From Calamus simplicifolius (Eukaryota > Streptophyta > Magnoliopsida > Arecales > Arecaceae): a DNA stretch of 64,000 nucleotides. Position 1 is the stretch's first letter. Every line of letters begins with the position of its first letter. Shown here one piece after another: positions 21,775-33,641 of this stretch. The notes beneath the pieces are model-generated. The model was not told the DNA's origin. It saw only the letters and a list, made by a program, of their open reading frames with translations, and did not search any database. Both the position numbers and the translations under genes were made by a program. The stretch lies in NCBI GenBank assembly GCA_900491605.1, contig UESW01004764.1, positions 1 through 64,000 of the forward strand, given 5' to 3'.

Positions 21775-22929
21775 CCCCAGGCATTAGCCGGCTGTGGCCT
21801 GATCGGGCCAGGGTAGAATGACACGGCTTAAGGGCTTCGGTCTCACATCGATCAATGATGACTGTGGCTCAATGCTGATCAGCGGCGGCCTGAAGTGACA
21901 ATGCACAAGCCATGGCCAAATGGGGCAGCACAACACAGGGCCAGGGACTCGATCGGCCGATTTCGATCGATGAACAAGGATAACAAGAAAATAGGGGTTC
22001 TACGGCTTACCTAGATCTGCAGTAGCCAAAGCGAAAGGGGATGATGGTGGCACTTCCGGTGTTCTCCACAAGATGATGAGCAAAGCGGTTGCCTTCCACT
22101 GGGAGGTCTCAGGCAAGTGGCGACGATTCAGTCAGGACCAGGAAGGAGGTTCAGCTAGGGAAGTAGAGCACCAACAAAACTAGGCAAAATGAATGGAATT
22201 CAAGGGAGGAGGGGAAAGATGACTCCAAGGCGAAATGTGGTGGGTTCCATTGATAGATGCAGGGGAGGGTTTTCTAATGGCTTCAATCGAGGCCATTCCC
22301 CTCCAGTAGTGCGCTTGTCTCCGCGACTCTCCCACCGGCTTCCTCCTCCCTCGCACGCACCCATCCGGTCTCGACGTACATGCTCCCATCTCTCTTCCTC
22401 CCTCTGTCTCTCTCTGATAACGCAAGAGAGAGAAGAAGAAGGAGGGGGGCTTTTGGCTTCTGCCCTAGCAGGTTTGTCAGGAGTGTCGCTGGCACACCAA
22501 AAAGGGTTGGGTGGGACGGAGTCTCCGTTGCAATGGAGAGCCAGCGAGCCACAACGGAGATATCTTTCCAAAACCGTCTCCGCAACCTTAATCTTGCATG
22601 GTGATGGAGTCTCCACATACAAAACCCTAATCCAAAACAAAACCATGATTGGAAGAATGAAATTTGAGTTTGGATATTAAGGATTTTTTTAGGAAAAGGG
22701 GGGAAGCAAATTAGGAGGGAAAAAAGAAAATTTTTAAGTAAGTCTTAATTAAAAATATAGTCCTTTTATATTATAAGATAATATAATACTATGTTTTTAA
22801 TTATAGATGTAGTCTTTTAATTTATAAAAAATTATGAAAATGTAGTCTAAAATATTAGACTACATTTTATACTAAAAATGTAGCCTTTTTTCTAAAATCT
22901 ACCATAGTCTATTTAACATTTTGTAGTAG

Positions 22930-23650
22930 CGGTGGCGCCCGCCATAGCCCTACGGCCAAGAACGAGAGCTGCGATCATGAGGCTCCCTGTTTCAAATCTG
23001 ACCTCCCCTTTTCCAGCCGACTAGCCACCGTCGGAGTCCCCCCCATCGCTGGCCCTTGGGTCCCGACGGTTGGTGGCGCCTGACCCCATGGCCAAGAACG
23101 GGAGCCGCAACTATGCTGCTCCCTGTTTCAAATCTGAGGATCACCGGGGCGACCCTCCCCTTTCCTGGCCGGCCAGCCACTGTTGGAGTCCTCCCCATCG
23201 CCGTCCCTTGCCGTCTCTTGGGTCCCGACCGGTTGGTGGCGCTCGCCGTGGCCCCACGGCTAGGAACGGGAGTCGCGACCATGCGACTCCCTGTTTCAAA
23301 TCTAAGGGTCGCCGGGGGTGACCCTCCCCTTTCCCGACCGGCCAGTGACCGTCGGAGTCCCCCGTTGCCGGCCCTTGGGTCCCGACAGGTTGGTGGCGCT
23401 CGCCATGGCCCAATGGCCAGGAACAGGAGCCGTGACCGTGCGGCTCCTTGTTTCAAATTTGAGGGGCAACCTCCCCTATCCCAACCGGTCAGCCACCGTC
23501 GGAGTCCTCCATCATCGGCCCTTAGGTCCCAACAGGTTGGTGGCAACCACCATGGCCCCACGGCCAAGAATGGAAGCCGCATGGTTGCGGCTCCCTGTTT
23601 TCAATTTGAGGGCTCTCCTTTCCCAGGACCCTCCTACTTTCCCCCTCTCT
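22930..23650. repeat. GC-rich tandem repeat inside the CACTA-like element
   Basis: About five imperfect copies of a 135-170 bp unit. The marker CCCTGTTTCAAAT recurs near 22986, 23121, 23289, 23446 and, changed, 23593. Each copy is preceded by GGCCAAGAACGGGAGCCGC-like sequence and followed by GGCCAGCCACCGTCGGAGTC-like sequence. The open frames on both strands follow the repeat and are not supported as genes. Confidence 0.8.
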
Positions 23651-23669
23651 CCCTCTCTCTGAAGATGCA

Positions 23670-23790
23670 TACCTGAAGTCGATGATGATGGCGATAATGA
23701 AAATGGTGGCAATGATGGCGATGAAGTCTCCCTTTCAAGAAAGCGGCAGCTTAGAAATAGGGTTTAACCTTAACGAAGATGTAGATAGAA
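23670..23790 (-). other. First-exon-like segment of the CACTA-internal gene
   Basis: The minus strand shows a leader ending in ATCGACTTCAG followed by GTATGC, a good donor, next to the GC-rich repeat and just inside the right subterminal repeats. The layout (subterminal repeats, short exon, GC-rich tandem repeat) matches 965-1 at the left edge of the window. Confidence 0.35.
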
Positions 23791-24829
23791 ATTAAGAAGA
23801 GGTGGTTATGGCGGTTATGGTGATTAACTTTTATTCGATATTCATTGCAGAAAATAAACTATCCATTGCTGAATATATTTAAAAAAAACTTTTGCAATGA
23901 ATTAAATTCATTGCTAATAATCGAAGTTTTAATAATAAATTTATTCATTGCAAAAATTATAATTCGTTGTTGAAAGTTTTTGGTGTCAAAAATTTTCTAG
24001 CAAAAGTAAATATTATGTGGTGCTAAAATATTTTGTTATATTTTTTTAATAACCACGAATAAAATTCGTTACAAAAGTCCTTATTTATTTACGAATTTTC
24101 AACCACGAATTTTTGTATTCGTTGCAAATATCCACTTTCAGCAACGTATTTTAAAATTCATTGCATAAAAATTCATTTCTAAAAACAAAAAAAAAACAAT
24201 TTTTGCAATGAATTAAATTCATTGCTAATGATCGGAGTTTTAACAATGAATTTATTCATTGCAGAAATTATAAGTTGTTGCTGGAAGTTTTTGATGTCAA
24301 AAAATTTTCCGCAAAAGTGAATATTATGTGGTGCTAAAATATTCTGCAACATATTTTTTTAATAACCACGAATAAAATTCGTTACGAAAAGTCCTTAATT
24401 ATTTATGAATTTTTAACTATGAATTTTTGTATTCGTTGCAAATATCCACTTGAGAGAATGAATTTCAAAATTCATTGCAGAAAAATTCCTTGATGAATGC
24501 AAAAAAAACTTTTGCAAAAAATTAAATTCATTGCTAATAATCGGAGTTTTAACAATGAATTTATTCATTGTAGAAATTATAATTCATTACTGAAAGTTCT
24601 TTGTGTCAAAATTTTTTTTGCAAAAATGAATATTATGTGGTGCTAAAATATTCTGCAACATATTATTTTAATAACCATGAATAAATTCATTACGAAAAGT
24701 CTTTCTTAATTATTTACAAATTTTCAACCACAAATTTTTGTATTCATTGCAATTATTCACTTTCAACAATGAATTTTAAATTTTATTGCAGAAAAATTCA
24801 TTGTTGAAAGCCAAAAATCTTGTAGTAAC

Positions 24830-25435
24830 AATTAAATTGTTCAAATTTTAAAAAAATTATGGCCTATAGTGTTTTTTCAATGAAAATTTATAACTATATT
24901 AATAAATAAGGATACTTAACTAAATTTATTAATGGGAACTATAGATAGCAAGTGGGCTAGGATGGAGATATTTTTATATCCACATCCTTATGCGAAAGTT
25001 TGGAATTATATTAACAAAAGATGGAAGTTTGGAACTATATTAGCAAACAAGCATAATTAACTAAATTTATTAATGAATGTTTTGGATAAAAAATGAAGTA
25101 AGACAAATATATTTTTACATCCATACCTATAATGAATATTATCATCTTTATATTTATAAATAATTTGATCATCATACTTAACATATACCAACTTGCGTGA
25201 TTTATCATTTGGGCTGAATTGATCTTATCATTTAATTGAACATGTAATAATGGTCGTAAAACCTTTAGGTTCAACAATCCAACATAGTTGACCATAGTAA
25301 GGCAACAAATTTTGTTTGCAATTTTGGCCCTCATCCCAAGATTTTATATTACTCAATAAAAAAATCAAGGATTCAATACTAAATATTACTTTAAAAAAAG
25401 ATGAAAATGGTACTATCAGGGCTGCTGCAAATAAC
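24830..25435. other. Spacer between two transposons
   Basis: AT-rich unique DNA without a supported gene. It forms the left flank of the Sirevirus-type element and ends in its TAATC target duplication at 25436-25440. Confidence 0.5.
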
Positions 25436-25440
25436 TAATC

Positions 25441-26931
25441 TGTTGACCCAACTATTGATTTTGATGATTAATAAAGGAATTGAGTATATTTATTTGATTA
25501 CTAATGGTTTTGACAAGTATTTCAGGACTCAAAATATTTGATCAATTTAAATACATTTAGAAACATGTTTTAAATCAATTGCAAAACATCAATTTCAAAG
25601 TTTCAGAACCTGGAGTCAACACCTATAATTCCTGGAGCCGACCCCATGGCCATTCAAATTTTCTTCTGATTTTTGATACGGTTCGGAGCCGACACCTAGA
25701 GTTTCGGAGCCGACACCAGAGTTTCAGAGTCGACACTTACAGTGTCTGGAGCCGACTCCGATGCGGGGACAAAACGTTAATTTTTTGAGCATCTTGGAGC
25801 CGACACCTACAGTATTCGAGAGCTGACACATGACGATGGCGAGCCGACACCTAACTTTTTTGGAGCCGACTCCTCGACGAACTCAGAACTTTCTATTTTG
25901 GAAAAACGATTCGAAGCCGACACCTGAAAAGTTGGAGCCGACTCCAACCTGTCTGGGATGAATATTTAAATTGCCAGATCAGCTCTAACGGTAATATTTC
26001 CTTTTTACCTAATTTCTAACTGATATATTTTATTTTAGGTACATTCCAATGACTAGTTTTTCTTCCCAAAATGGATTAAAAGAAATCTATAAAAAGGAGA
26101 AAACACCGTTTGAAAAGAGATGATGGAAAATAGAAAAATCTCAAATCAAAAATCTGAGAAAGCCTGAGCCTGAATCTCAAGAGAAAAGCACTCAAATTCA
26201 AATCCTTCCACTCCACAAAGCTCAAAGAAGAATCCAAGGCATTCAATCTTGAAAAAATCGAAGGATTCTCAAAGGGGAAGAAGAAACTCTGTTTTAAAGA
26301 TTTTTCAACTTCTCATCCGCAACATTGCAACGAATCAAAGCTGAGGCCTGATTCAACATCTCAAAGAGAAGAGGAAAAGAAGAAAAGAAGAAAAGCTCAA
26401 CTCCAATATACTTCAAACAGGCTTTTCTAAACTTATTTGTTCATTCATTTGAATATCTGCTCATTTGAGGAGCTTTGTATTATTAAAAAATTCTTTTCAT
26501 TCTTGTTTGTGTTGGTTCAATCTGGGGGATTGAACTAGTGGAGGTTGTATACCTCGGGTCAAGCTAGATAAGCTTGAGTTTAGGGTTTTGTGCTGGTGAG
26601 CCCGGAAAACGGCTGGGTTCGTTGTGATCCCGGGGGAAAACAACAAGTTTTGAGTTGTGATCTTGTAAAACAACTCGGCTGTAATCTAGTCGATTATAGT
26701 GTCGACCCAAGTGAATCTTGGGAGTGGACGTAGGTGTTGGATACACCGAACCACTATAAAATCATTGTGTTTACCGTGCTTCCATTATCTCTATCTCTAT
26801 CTTCTTGTTTGTGCTTTATATTTGCCTTGCATTTAATTTCATTTAACTTAAAGCTAATTATTTTCAAAAGGTTTAAATTTTTTAAAGAACCCAATTCACC
26901 CCCCCCTCTTGGGTTGCCATCTGGGCCAACA
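25441..26931 (+). repeat. Left LTR of the Sirevirus-type element
   Basis: 1491 bp. Between about 25610 and 25960 it holds roughly ten degenerate copies of GGAGCCGACACC or GGAGTCGACACC. The end of the LTR has the pattern CACCCCCCCTCTTGGGTTG before CCAACA. Confidence 0.9.
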
Positions 26932-26954
26932 TAATCATTAAAAACCTTTCATAA

Positions 26955-28035
26955 GCTAACCAAGAAGCCAAGGACCTCAACACTTTACCCTTGGAGGAGC
27001 TACTTGGATCCTTGATGACTCATGAGCTAACCATGAAACAACATCAAGAGGAGGAAGTCAAGAAAAAGAAAACTATAGCTCTTAAGGCTGCAGAAAGTGA
27101 GGAAAGCTGCAGTGATGATGATGATGATGATGAGACAGCTCTTCTAGCAAGAAAATTCAAAAAATTCATGAGAAGAAAGAGACCATTCCAAAAGAAGAAA
27201 TCTGATTTAAGATGGAAGGAGAAAAAGAAAAGGAAAAGGACAAGGACAAAGAGAAAGACCCCTTGATTTGCTATGAGTGTAAGAAACCGGAGCACTTTAG
27301 ATACGATTGTCCTCAACTGAAGAAGACTTTCAAGAAGAAGAAGAAAGCCTATGTTGCAACTTGGAGCAACAGCGATGAATCCTCTTCGGAGGAAGAACAA
27401 AAAGAGGTTGCCAACATTTGCTTCATGGCAAACGAGGATGATGAGGTAAGTTCTGAAAACCCTTATGATGATTTTGCTTTCGATGAATTATTTGAAGCTT
27501 TCAATAAACTAGTAGATGACTTTAAAATATTGAAAAAGAAATACAAGTCTTTGAAAAATGATAGCTCAATTTTTATCAAAGAAAAAGATAATCTTACTAA
27601 TGAGATTAAAATACTAAAATCTGAAAATGATAATTTGACAAAAGAAAAGGAATCAATTTCTAATGAAAATGATAAATTAAAGAAGGAAGTTGATAAATAT
27701 AAAAGTATTGTTGATAAATTTACTTATAGTTCTAAAAAACTTAATTTATTGTTAAGCAATCAAAGAGCTATATATGATAAAGCTGGTTTAGGATATAGAC
27801 CTAACTTAAAACAAAAATTTGTTAAAAACTTTTTTAGAAAAGAACAAAATAGAGATAATGTTACATGTCATTATTGTAACAAGAAAGGTCATAAATCTAT
27901 GAATGTGATGCAAGAAACAGTAACAAAAAATTAAATAATGAAGGCAAGAAAATATGGGTTCCCAAAGGAACGATCTTTTATGCCACTAACAATGAAGGAC
28001 CCAAGAAGGCTTGGGTACCTAAATATAAGACTTAA
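26955..28035 (+). pseudogene. gag of the Sirevirus-type element, 5'-truncated and frameshifted
   Basis: The frame starts in mid-protein (AKDLNTLPLEELLGSLMTHE, a conserved gag stretch) directly after the LTR. It continues through an acidic and Lys-rich region and a zinc knuckle CYECKKPEHFRYDC, then a long Lys/Glu/Asn coiled coil, and a second knuckle CHYCNKKGHKS. A frameshift near 27895 separates it from the final WVPKYKT before TAA at about 28033. It would be the nucleocapsid and coat protein. The zinc knuckles bind RNA. Confidence 0.8.
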
Positions 28036-28041
28036 TTATTT

Positions 28042-31000
28042 TTGCAGGAGTGTCTTGCGGCCAAAAGATCAAAGCGAAAGTGGTATCTCGATAGTGGCTG
28101 CTCAAGACACATGACGGGTGACAAGGATCAATTCATCACCCTTGAGAGCAAAAGAGGAGGAGTTGTTACATTTGGTGACAATGGCAAAGGCCAAATCATG
28201 GGGTTTGGTAAAATTCAAATAACTCCCTCCACATATATTGAAAATGTCTTATATGTTAATGGTTTAAAACATAATCTAATAAGCATTAGTCAATTATGTG
28301 ATAAAGGTTTTAAAGTATCATTTGAAGCATCAATCTGCACTGTTTCTAATCCCATTGATAATAGCATTATTTTTATTGGAAATAGGAATGGCAATGTATA
28401 CTTGATTGATTTAGATAATTTGTCTACTAGTAATCATTGCTTAGTTGCTAATAATGCTAATATGAATGAGATTGGTTGGTTATGGCATCGTAGATTAGGT
28501 CATGCAAGCACACACCTTATTTCAAAATTAATTAGAATGGATTTAGTGAAAGGACTTCCACAACTAGATTTTGAAAATAACAAAATTTGCGATGCATGTC
28601 AATTTGGAAAACAAACTAGAAATTCTTTCAAAACTAAAAATATTGTTTCCACTTCTAGGCCACTTGAACTACTTCACATGGATCTTTTTGGACCTACTAG
28701 AACCACAAGTCTAGGAGGAAAGAAATATGGTCTAGTGATTGTAGATGATTACTCTAGATACACTTGGGTATTTTTTTAACACATAAAGATGAGACCTTTC
28801 CATTGTTTTTGAAATTCTTCAAGAAGGTCACAAATGAGAAAAACAACACCATAGTGTCTCTAAGAAGTGATCATGGCACTGAATTTGAAAATCATTTATT
28901 TAAAAACTTTTGCATAGAAAATGACATTCATCATAATTTTTCAGCACCTAGAACACCACAACAAAATGGAGTAGTTGAAAGAAAAAATAGAACCTTAGAA
29001 GACATGGCCCGTACCATGCTATGTGAAAGCAACTTACCAAAGTACTTTTGGGCAGAAGCTATAAACACGACATGTTACATTCTTAATAGAGCTTTAATTA
29101 GGTCAATCATTAAGAAAACTCCTTATGAACTATGGAATAATTAAAAACCAAACATAAGTTACTTTCATGCATTTGGTTATAAATGTTTCATTCATAATAA
29201 TGGTAAAGATAATATAGAAAAATTTGATGCAAAATCTGATGAAGGCACTTTCTTAGGATATTCAACATCTAGTAAAGCCTATAGAGTGTTTAACAAGAGA
29301 AACTTAATTGTAGAAGAATCTATTCATGAAATTTTTGATGAATCTTTAGCATCAAGTTCTGAAAAGATTGATGATGAGGAAGATACAAACATTCTAGAAA
29401 GAGATATTGAAAAACTGAATATAGATGTATCTTCAGATCATGAACAGAAGCTAAAGATAATGATTCTCCTAGTATTGATGTTGTTGATGCAAATCATAAT
29501 GATGTAGATCTTCCTAGAGATTGGAGATATGCCTATGGTCATCCAAAAGAATTAATTATAGGTGATCCATCTCAAGGAGTAAGAACTAGATCATCAATGA
29601 GAAACATCAATAATCATCTTGCATTTGTATCAAATTGAACCCAAAACTATTGAAGAAGCAGAAAAAGATAATAATTGGATGTTAGCTATGCAAGAAGAAT
29701 TAAATCAATTTGCTAGAAATAATGTTTGGACTCTTGTAGATAGACCTAAAGATCACTCTGTTATAGGATCAAAATGGGTATTTAGAAATAAATTAGATGA
29801 AAATGGCATAGTAATTAGAAACAAAGCTAGATTAGTTGCAAAAGGATATAATCAAGAAGAAGAAATTGATTTTGATGAAACTTTTGCACTGGTAGCTAGA
29901 CTAGAAGCAATTAGATTATTACTTGCATTTGCATGTCATTTGCATATCAATTTATTTCAAATGGATGTTAAAAGTGCATTTTTAAATGGATTTATAAATG
30001 AGAAAGTTTTTGTTGAACAACCACCTGGTTTTGAAGATCATGAATTTCCAAATCATGTTTTTAAATTACATAAAGCACTATATGGTTTAAAACAAGCACC
30101 TAGAGCTTGGTATGAAAGATTAAGTAAATTTCTAATTGAAAATGATTTTATAAGAGGAAATATTGATAAAACACTATTTTTGAAAAGAAAAGACAAGGAT
30201 TTATTAGTAGTACAAATATATGTTGATGATATTGTATTCGGTGCTACTAACAATTTGTTATGTCAAGAATTTGCTAAGTTGATGCAGGGTGAGTTTGAAA
30301 TGAGCATGATGGAAGAACTCAACTTCTTCCTAGGACTTCAAATCAAGCAAAGCAAAGAAGGAATTTTCATCAATCAAGCCAAATACACAAAAGAATTGCT
30401 CAAGAAGTTTGGAATGGAGTTAATCAAACCACTTGGAACTCCTATGAGTTCTTCATGCAAGTTGGACAAAGATGAAGATGGTAAGAAAGTAGATCAAAAA
30501 TACTACAGAGTATGATCGGATCTTTTCTTTACTTAACAGCCAGTAGATCAGATATAATGTTTGTTGTATGTTTATGCGCTAGATTTCAATCTGAACCTAA
30601 AGAATCTCACTTAATTGCTGTAAAAAGAATCTTAAGATATTTAAGTGGAACTAAAAATGTAGGTTTATGGTATTCTAGAGACTCGACATTAAACTTGATT
30701 GCATACTCTGACTCTGACTATGCTGGATGTAAATTAGATAGAAAAAGCACAAGTGGAGCATGTCAATTCTTAGGTAGTAACTTAATCTCCTGGTTTAGCA
30801 AAAAGCAAAATTTGGTTGCATTATCTACTGCTGAAGCAGAATATGTTGCAGCTGGAAGTTGCTGTGCTCAAATCCTTTGGATTAAGAGACAACTTGAAGA
30901 TTATGGCATAACACTTGATAAAACTCCAATTAGATGTGATAATACAAGTGCAATAAATCTAACTAAAAATCCAATTCAACATTCAAGAACAAAACATATT

Positions 31001-31165
31001 GAAATTAGATATCACTTTATAAGAGAACATGTAGCTAATAATGAAATTTGTCTTGAATATGTTAATACTGAAGAACAATTAGCTGATATATTTACAAAAC
31101 CTTTGAGTGAAGAGAGATTTTGTTATCTTAGAGGTGAATTAGGGATATGTGACCCTTTGGATTGA
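28042..31165 (+). pseudogene. pol of the Sirevirus-type element (PR-INT-RT-RNase H), several frameshifts
   Basis: Protease motif WYLDSGCSRHMTGD near the start; pre-integrase zinc finger WHRRLGHAS..CDACQFGK; integrase core HMDLFGP, VDDYSRYTWVFF, SDHGTEFEN and PQQNGVVERKNR (the D,D,E residues are present). RT begins at 29619 with WVFRNK, KARLVAKGY, FQMDVKSAFLNG, KALYGLKQAPRAWY and YVDDIVFGA (the YVDD active site). RNase H has YSDSDYAGC, STAEAEYVA and NPIQHSRTKHIEIRYHF, and ends LADIFTKPL. Frames break in the T-run near 28780, at a stop at 29141, near 29450 and near 30510, some in homopolymers. Catalytic residues survive, so decay is recent or partly apparent. Confidence 0.85.
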
Positions 31166-31625
31166 TTTTGAAACACTAAGGAATGACTATCTAGATTTCT
31201 ATTAATTTCTTGATATTCCTTTCATAATTTTAAGGACAAATCATCTAGTCATCTGTGCATCTTGATTCTTAATACTCCAAAATTTTATCAAAATTTTATA
31301 GAATTTGTTTTGGCAAGTTTCAGTTGTTTGAATCTCAAAATGAAGAGTCGACACCTTTGTTTGTGTCGCTCTCGGTCCCTGACCTTGGAGCCGACACCCG
31401 TGTAAGTGGAGCCGACTCCAGTTTGAGCACTGACTGTGTTAGCGATTTGGAGTCGACACCCGACTTTGTGGGAGTCGACACCTGGAATCCAAAATTGATT
31501 TATTAGGGCAGAGTCGACACCTCGTCATTTCCTAAACTATCGAATCCTCAACCAAATCCCTCCTAAACTCTCTCAAAGTCTCCCCATCTCTAATTCCACT
31601 CCTCCCAAGCTTTCCTAAAGATCCA

Positions 31626-33005
31626 ATGGCGCCTAAGAGGAGAGGTTCGGTGTTTGGAGCGACTGTGGTGACCGGGAAGCGTTCCGTGAGGCGACCCATC
31701 CGCGAGCCATCTCCAAGCGAGGATTCCTCCACCAATTCAGACAATCCTAACACCACTTCATCTCAGGTAGATACCCTAGCAGGGAGGGTAATCACAATGG
31801 GTAGGAAGGTTGACTTCGAATTCTTTCAATCCGAAGGTTTTTCAATAGGTAATCAACTTAAGGAGCTCGGATGGGATAGAGTCTGCTCTCTTGATGTTCC
31901 CACTTACCCAGCTTTAGTAAAAGAATTTTATTTCAATTTATCTAGAGGAGATGGTGTTTAGTAAGCTCTGTTAGAGGCAGACGGATTCATCTTACATTCC
32001 AAAAGTTAGGAAATCTCCTGAGCATCCTTATTACCGGATTAGCTGCGGATATGCACAGTGATAGATCAGCGGCCTTATCAAGGATGTTAGGAAGAGTTGT
32101 TGAAGAATTTGAGGAAATTAGGGCTAATCAGTTGCCCTTGGAATTAAGGTTGTTACACAACATTTGCAGCAGGATTTTGTTCCCAAAGACCGGACGTTTT
32201 GAGTATGTCTCCGAGCGGGACATTGTTGTGATGGATAGTGTATTGACCGGTCAGCCTATTAACCTAGCAGCCATGATGATATTCTATATGGCCGAGGCGG
32301 AGGGAAGAGAAGATCATCACTACCTTATGGCATGATTTTCACGATGGTATTCAGGAGCCAAGGAGTAGTGATTCTAGAGAATGAACCATCAAAGAGCCTG
32401 AGACACACCGATTATTATAGTTTGGCTACTTACATCGAATGGGATTTGTCAAGATTAATGGTCAGTGGGAAAGGAAAGGCAACGTAGATGAGAGAGCCCC
32501 TGAGCCCAGACATTCTACACCTTGTGAGGCTGGTCCGTCTATGATGATTCCCTCTCCGCATCCTAGTACTCCTGCACCAGCTCTTGCCCCAGTACCTATG
32601 ATTTCATCCACTTCTTCAGTCGGATTTTCAGACCTTCAGTTAGAGCAACTCAAAAGTCTTCTTGCTGCTCAGAAGGATGAATTGAAGACTGAGTTTGACA
32701 ACAAATTTATGAATCTTAAAGAAACTCTTTATTCCTTAGATGATTGGATTGCCAAAATTGAATCAACTCTTAGCTCTTCTACTGGATCTTTAAGTAGTGA
32801 CTTGAAGAACATTTTTGAAGAACTTAAAGACATTTGTGGAGATTCTGAAACCTATTCAAAGAGCAATGCTGAGTTACAAGATAAAATTGTCACTGCTTGT
32901 ACTTTTGTTGATGAAAGATTAAAAGACTATATCAAGCTTCAGACTGAAGGAATGCAGAAGATTGTAGATCATTTAACAAGGATAATTAGAACTAATATAT
33001 ATTAA
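31626..33005 (+). pseudogene. Extra ORF after pol (plant transposon protein-like), frameshifted
   Basis: Starts MAPKRRGSVFGATV and goes on to a conserved-looking core (YPALVKEFYFNLSRG), then frames that continue as VRGRRIHLTFQKLG (about 31975), RILFPKTGRFEYVSERD (about 32170) and TDYYSLATYIEWDLSRL (about 32405). The last part is a Glu/Lys coiled coil from about 32630 to the TAA at 33003-33005. This layout belongs to the additional ORF carried between pol and the 3' LTR by Sireviruses; it sits in the place of env but has no signal peptide or membrane segment here. At least two frameshifts, near 31948 and between 32325 and 32440. Confidence 0.65.
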
Positions 33006-33243
33006 TGTAATGAAAGTTTCAATTTTGATGTAATGAAAGTACTGTTTTTGATGAAAGTATAATTCTGATGTAATGTAAGCATATTTTCTTTTTAATGAAA
33101 TTTCAGTTTCATTTTGCAATACTTGACCTTTGATAAAATTTTAGTTTCATTTTGTAACACTTGACTTTGATGAAATAAAATTATCTTTTGATCTATCAAT
33201 TTGATCTTTTGACTTAACTTTTCTTAATCTTTTTGTTGATTAC

Positions 33244-33640
33244 AAAAAAGGGGGAGAAAGTTATGTCGTATATGCATTGATTAGTAATTGATTGGAATTC
33301 AATTAAAGCTTATTTGATTGATTAATTTAATTGGAGAAAGTTATGTTGTATATGCATTGATTGGTTATGCTTTAATTGGCATTTATTTAATTAGTATCAA
33401 GTGACTTTGTATCAAGTGATACAAGTGATTTTGGATATGCATTAATTCAATTAAGCTTAAGTGAAAATTGAAATGACTAAATTCTAAGTATCAAACACGA
33501 ACAATTGATAATTTGAACTTCATAGGGGGAGCTACCTTATTTAGGGGGAGCTTACTTATGAGGATCACTCTCTTGAAAATTTTAATTTAAGAATACTATG
33601 CATATACTCAATATTTTTATAATCATCAAAAAGGGGGAGA
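33244..33640 (+). promoter_or_regulatory. Multiple polypurine tracts before the right LTR
   Basis: AAAAAAGGGGGAGAAAG near 33244, GGGGGAGCT near 33525 and 33543, and AAAAAGGGGGAGA ending at 33640, next to the LTR start. The last is the functional position for plus-strand priming; repeated tracts are, as I recall, a Sirevirus trait. Confidence 0.7.
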
Positions 33641-33641
33641 T

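Larger units (their letters stand above)
17963..24827 (-). mobile_element. Decayed CACTA-like element with captured host exons
   Basis: The right end reads CCAAAAATCTTGTAGTA (to 24827). The left end, ACTCCTGGATTTTTG (17963-17977), matches its reverse complement in the ACT....GATTTTTG pattern. Both flanks (17970-18540 and 23830-24820) are filled with GCAACGAAT/ATTCGTTGC motifs in both orientations, the subterminal repeats. Inside, on the minus strand, are a first-exon-like segment, a GC-rich tandem repeat, gene-derived exons and Ptta/En/Spm transposase exons. No clean 3-bp target duplication was found, so the exact ends are uncertain. Confidence 0.65.

Noticed and set aside
22180..22680. Overlapping open frames on both strands
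   Set aside because: GC-rich region inside the CACTA-like element; no frame shows a domain, and several are open at once.
22838..22935. Possible second CACTA right end (CATTTTGTAGTAG at about 22918-22930)
   Set aside because: The motif is weak, no matching left end with subterminal repeats was found, and it lies inside another element. It could be a nested element but cannot be supported.
22992..23712. Open frames on both strands, up to 206 codons
   Set aside because: They coincide with the GC-rich tandem repeat 22930-23650.
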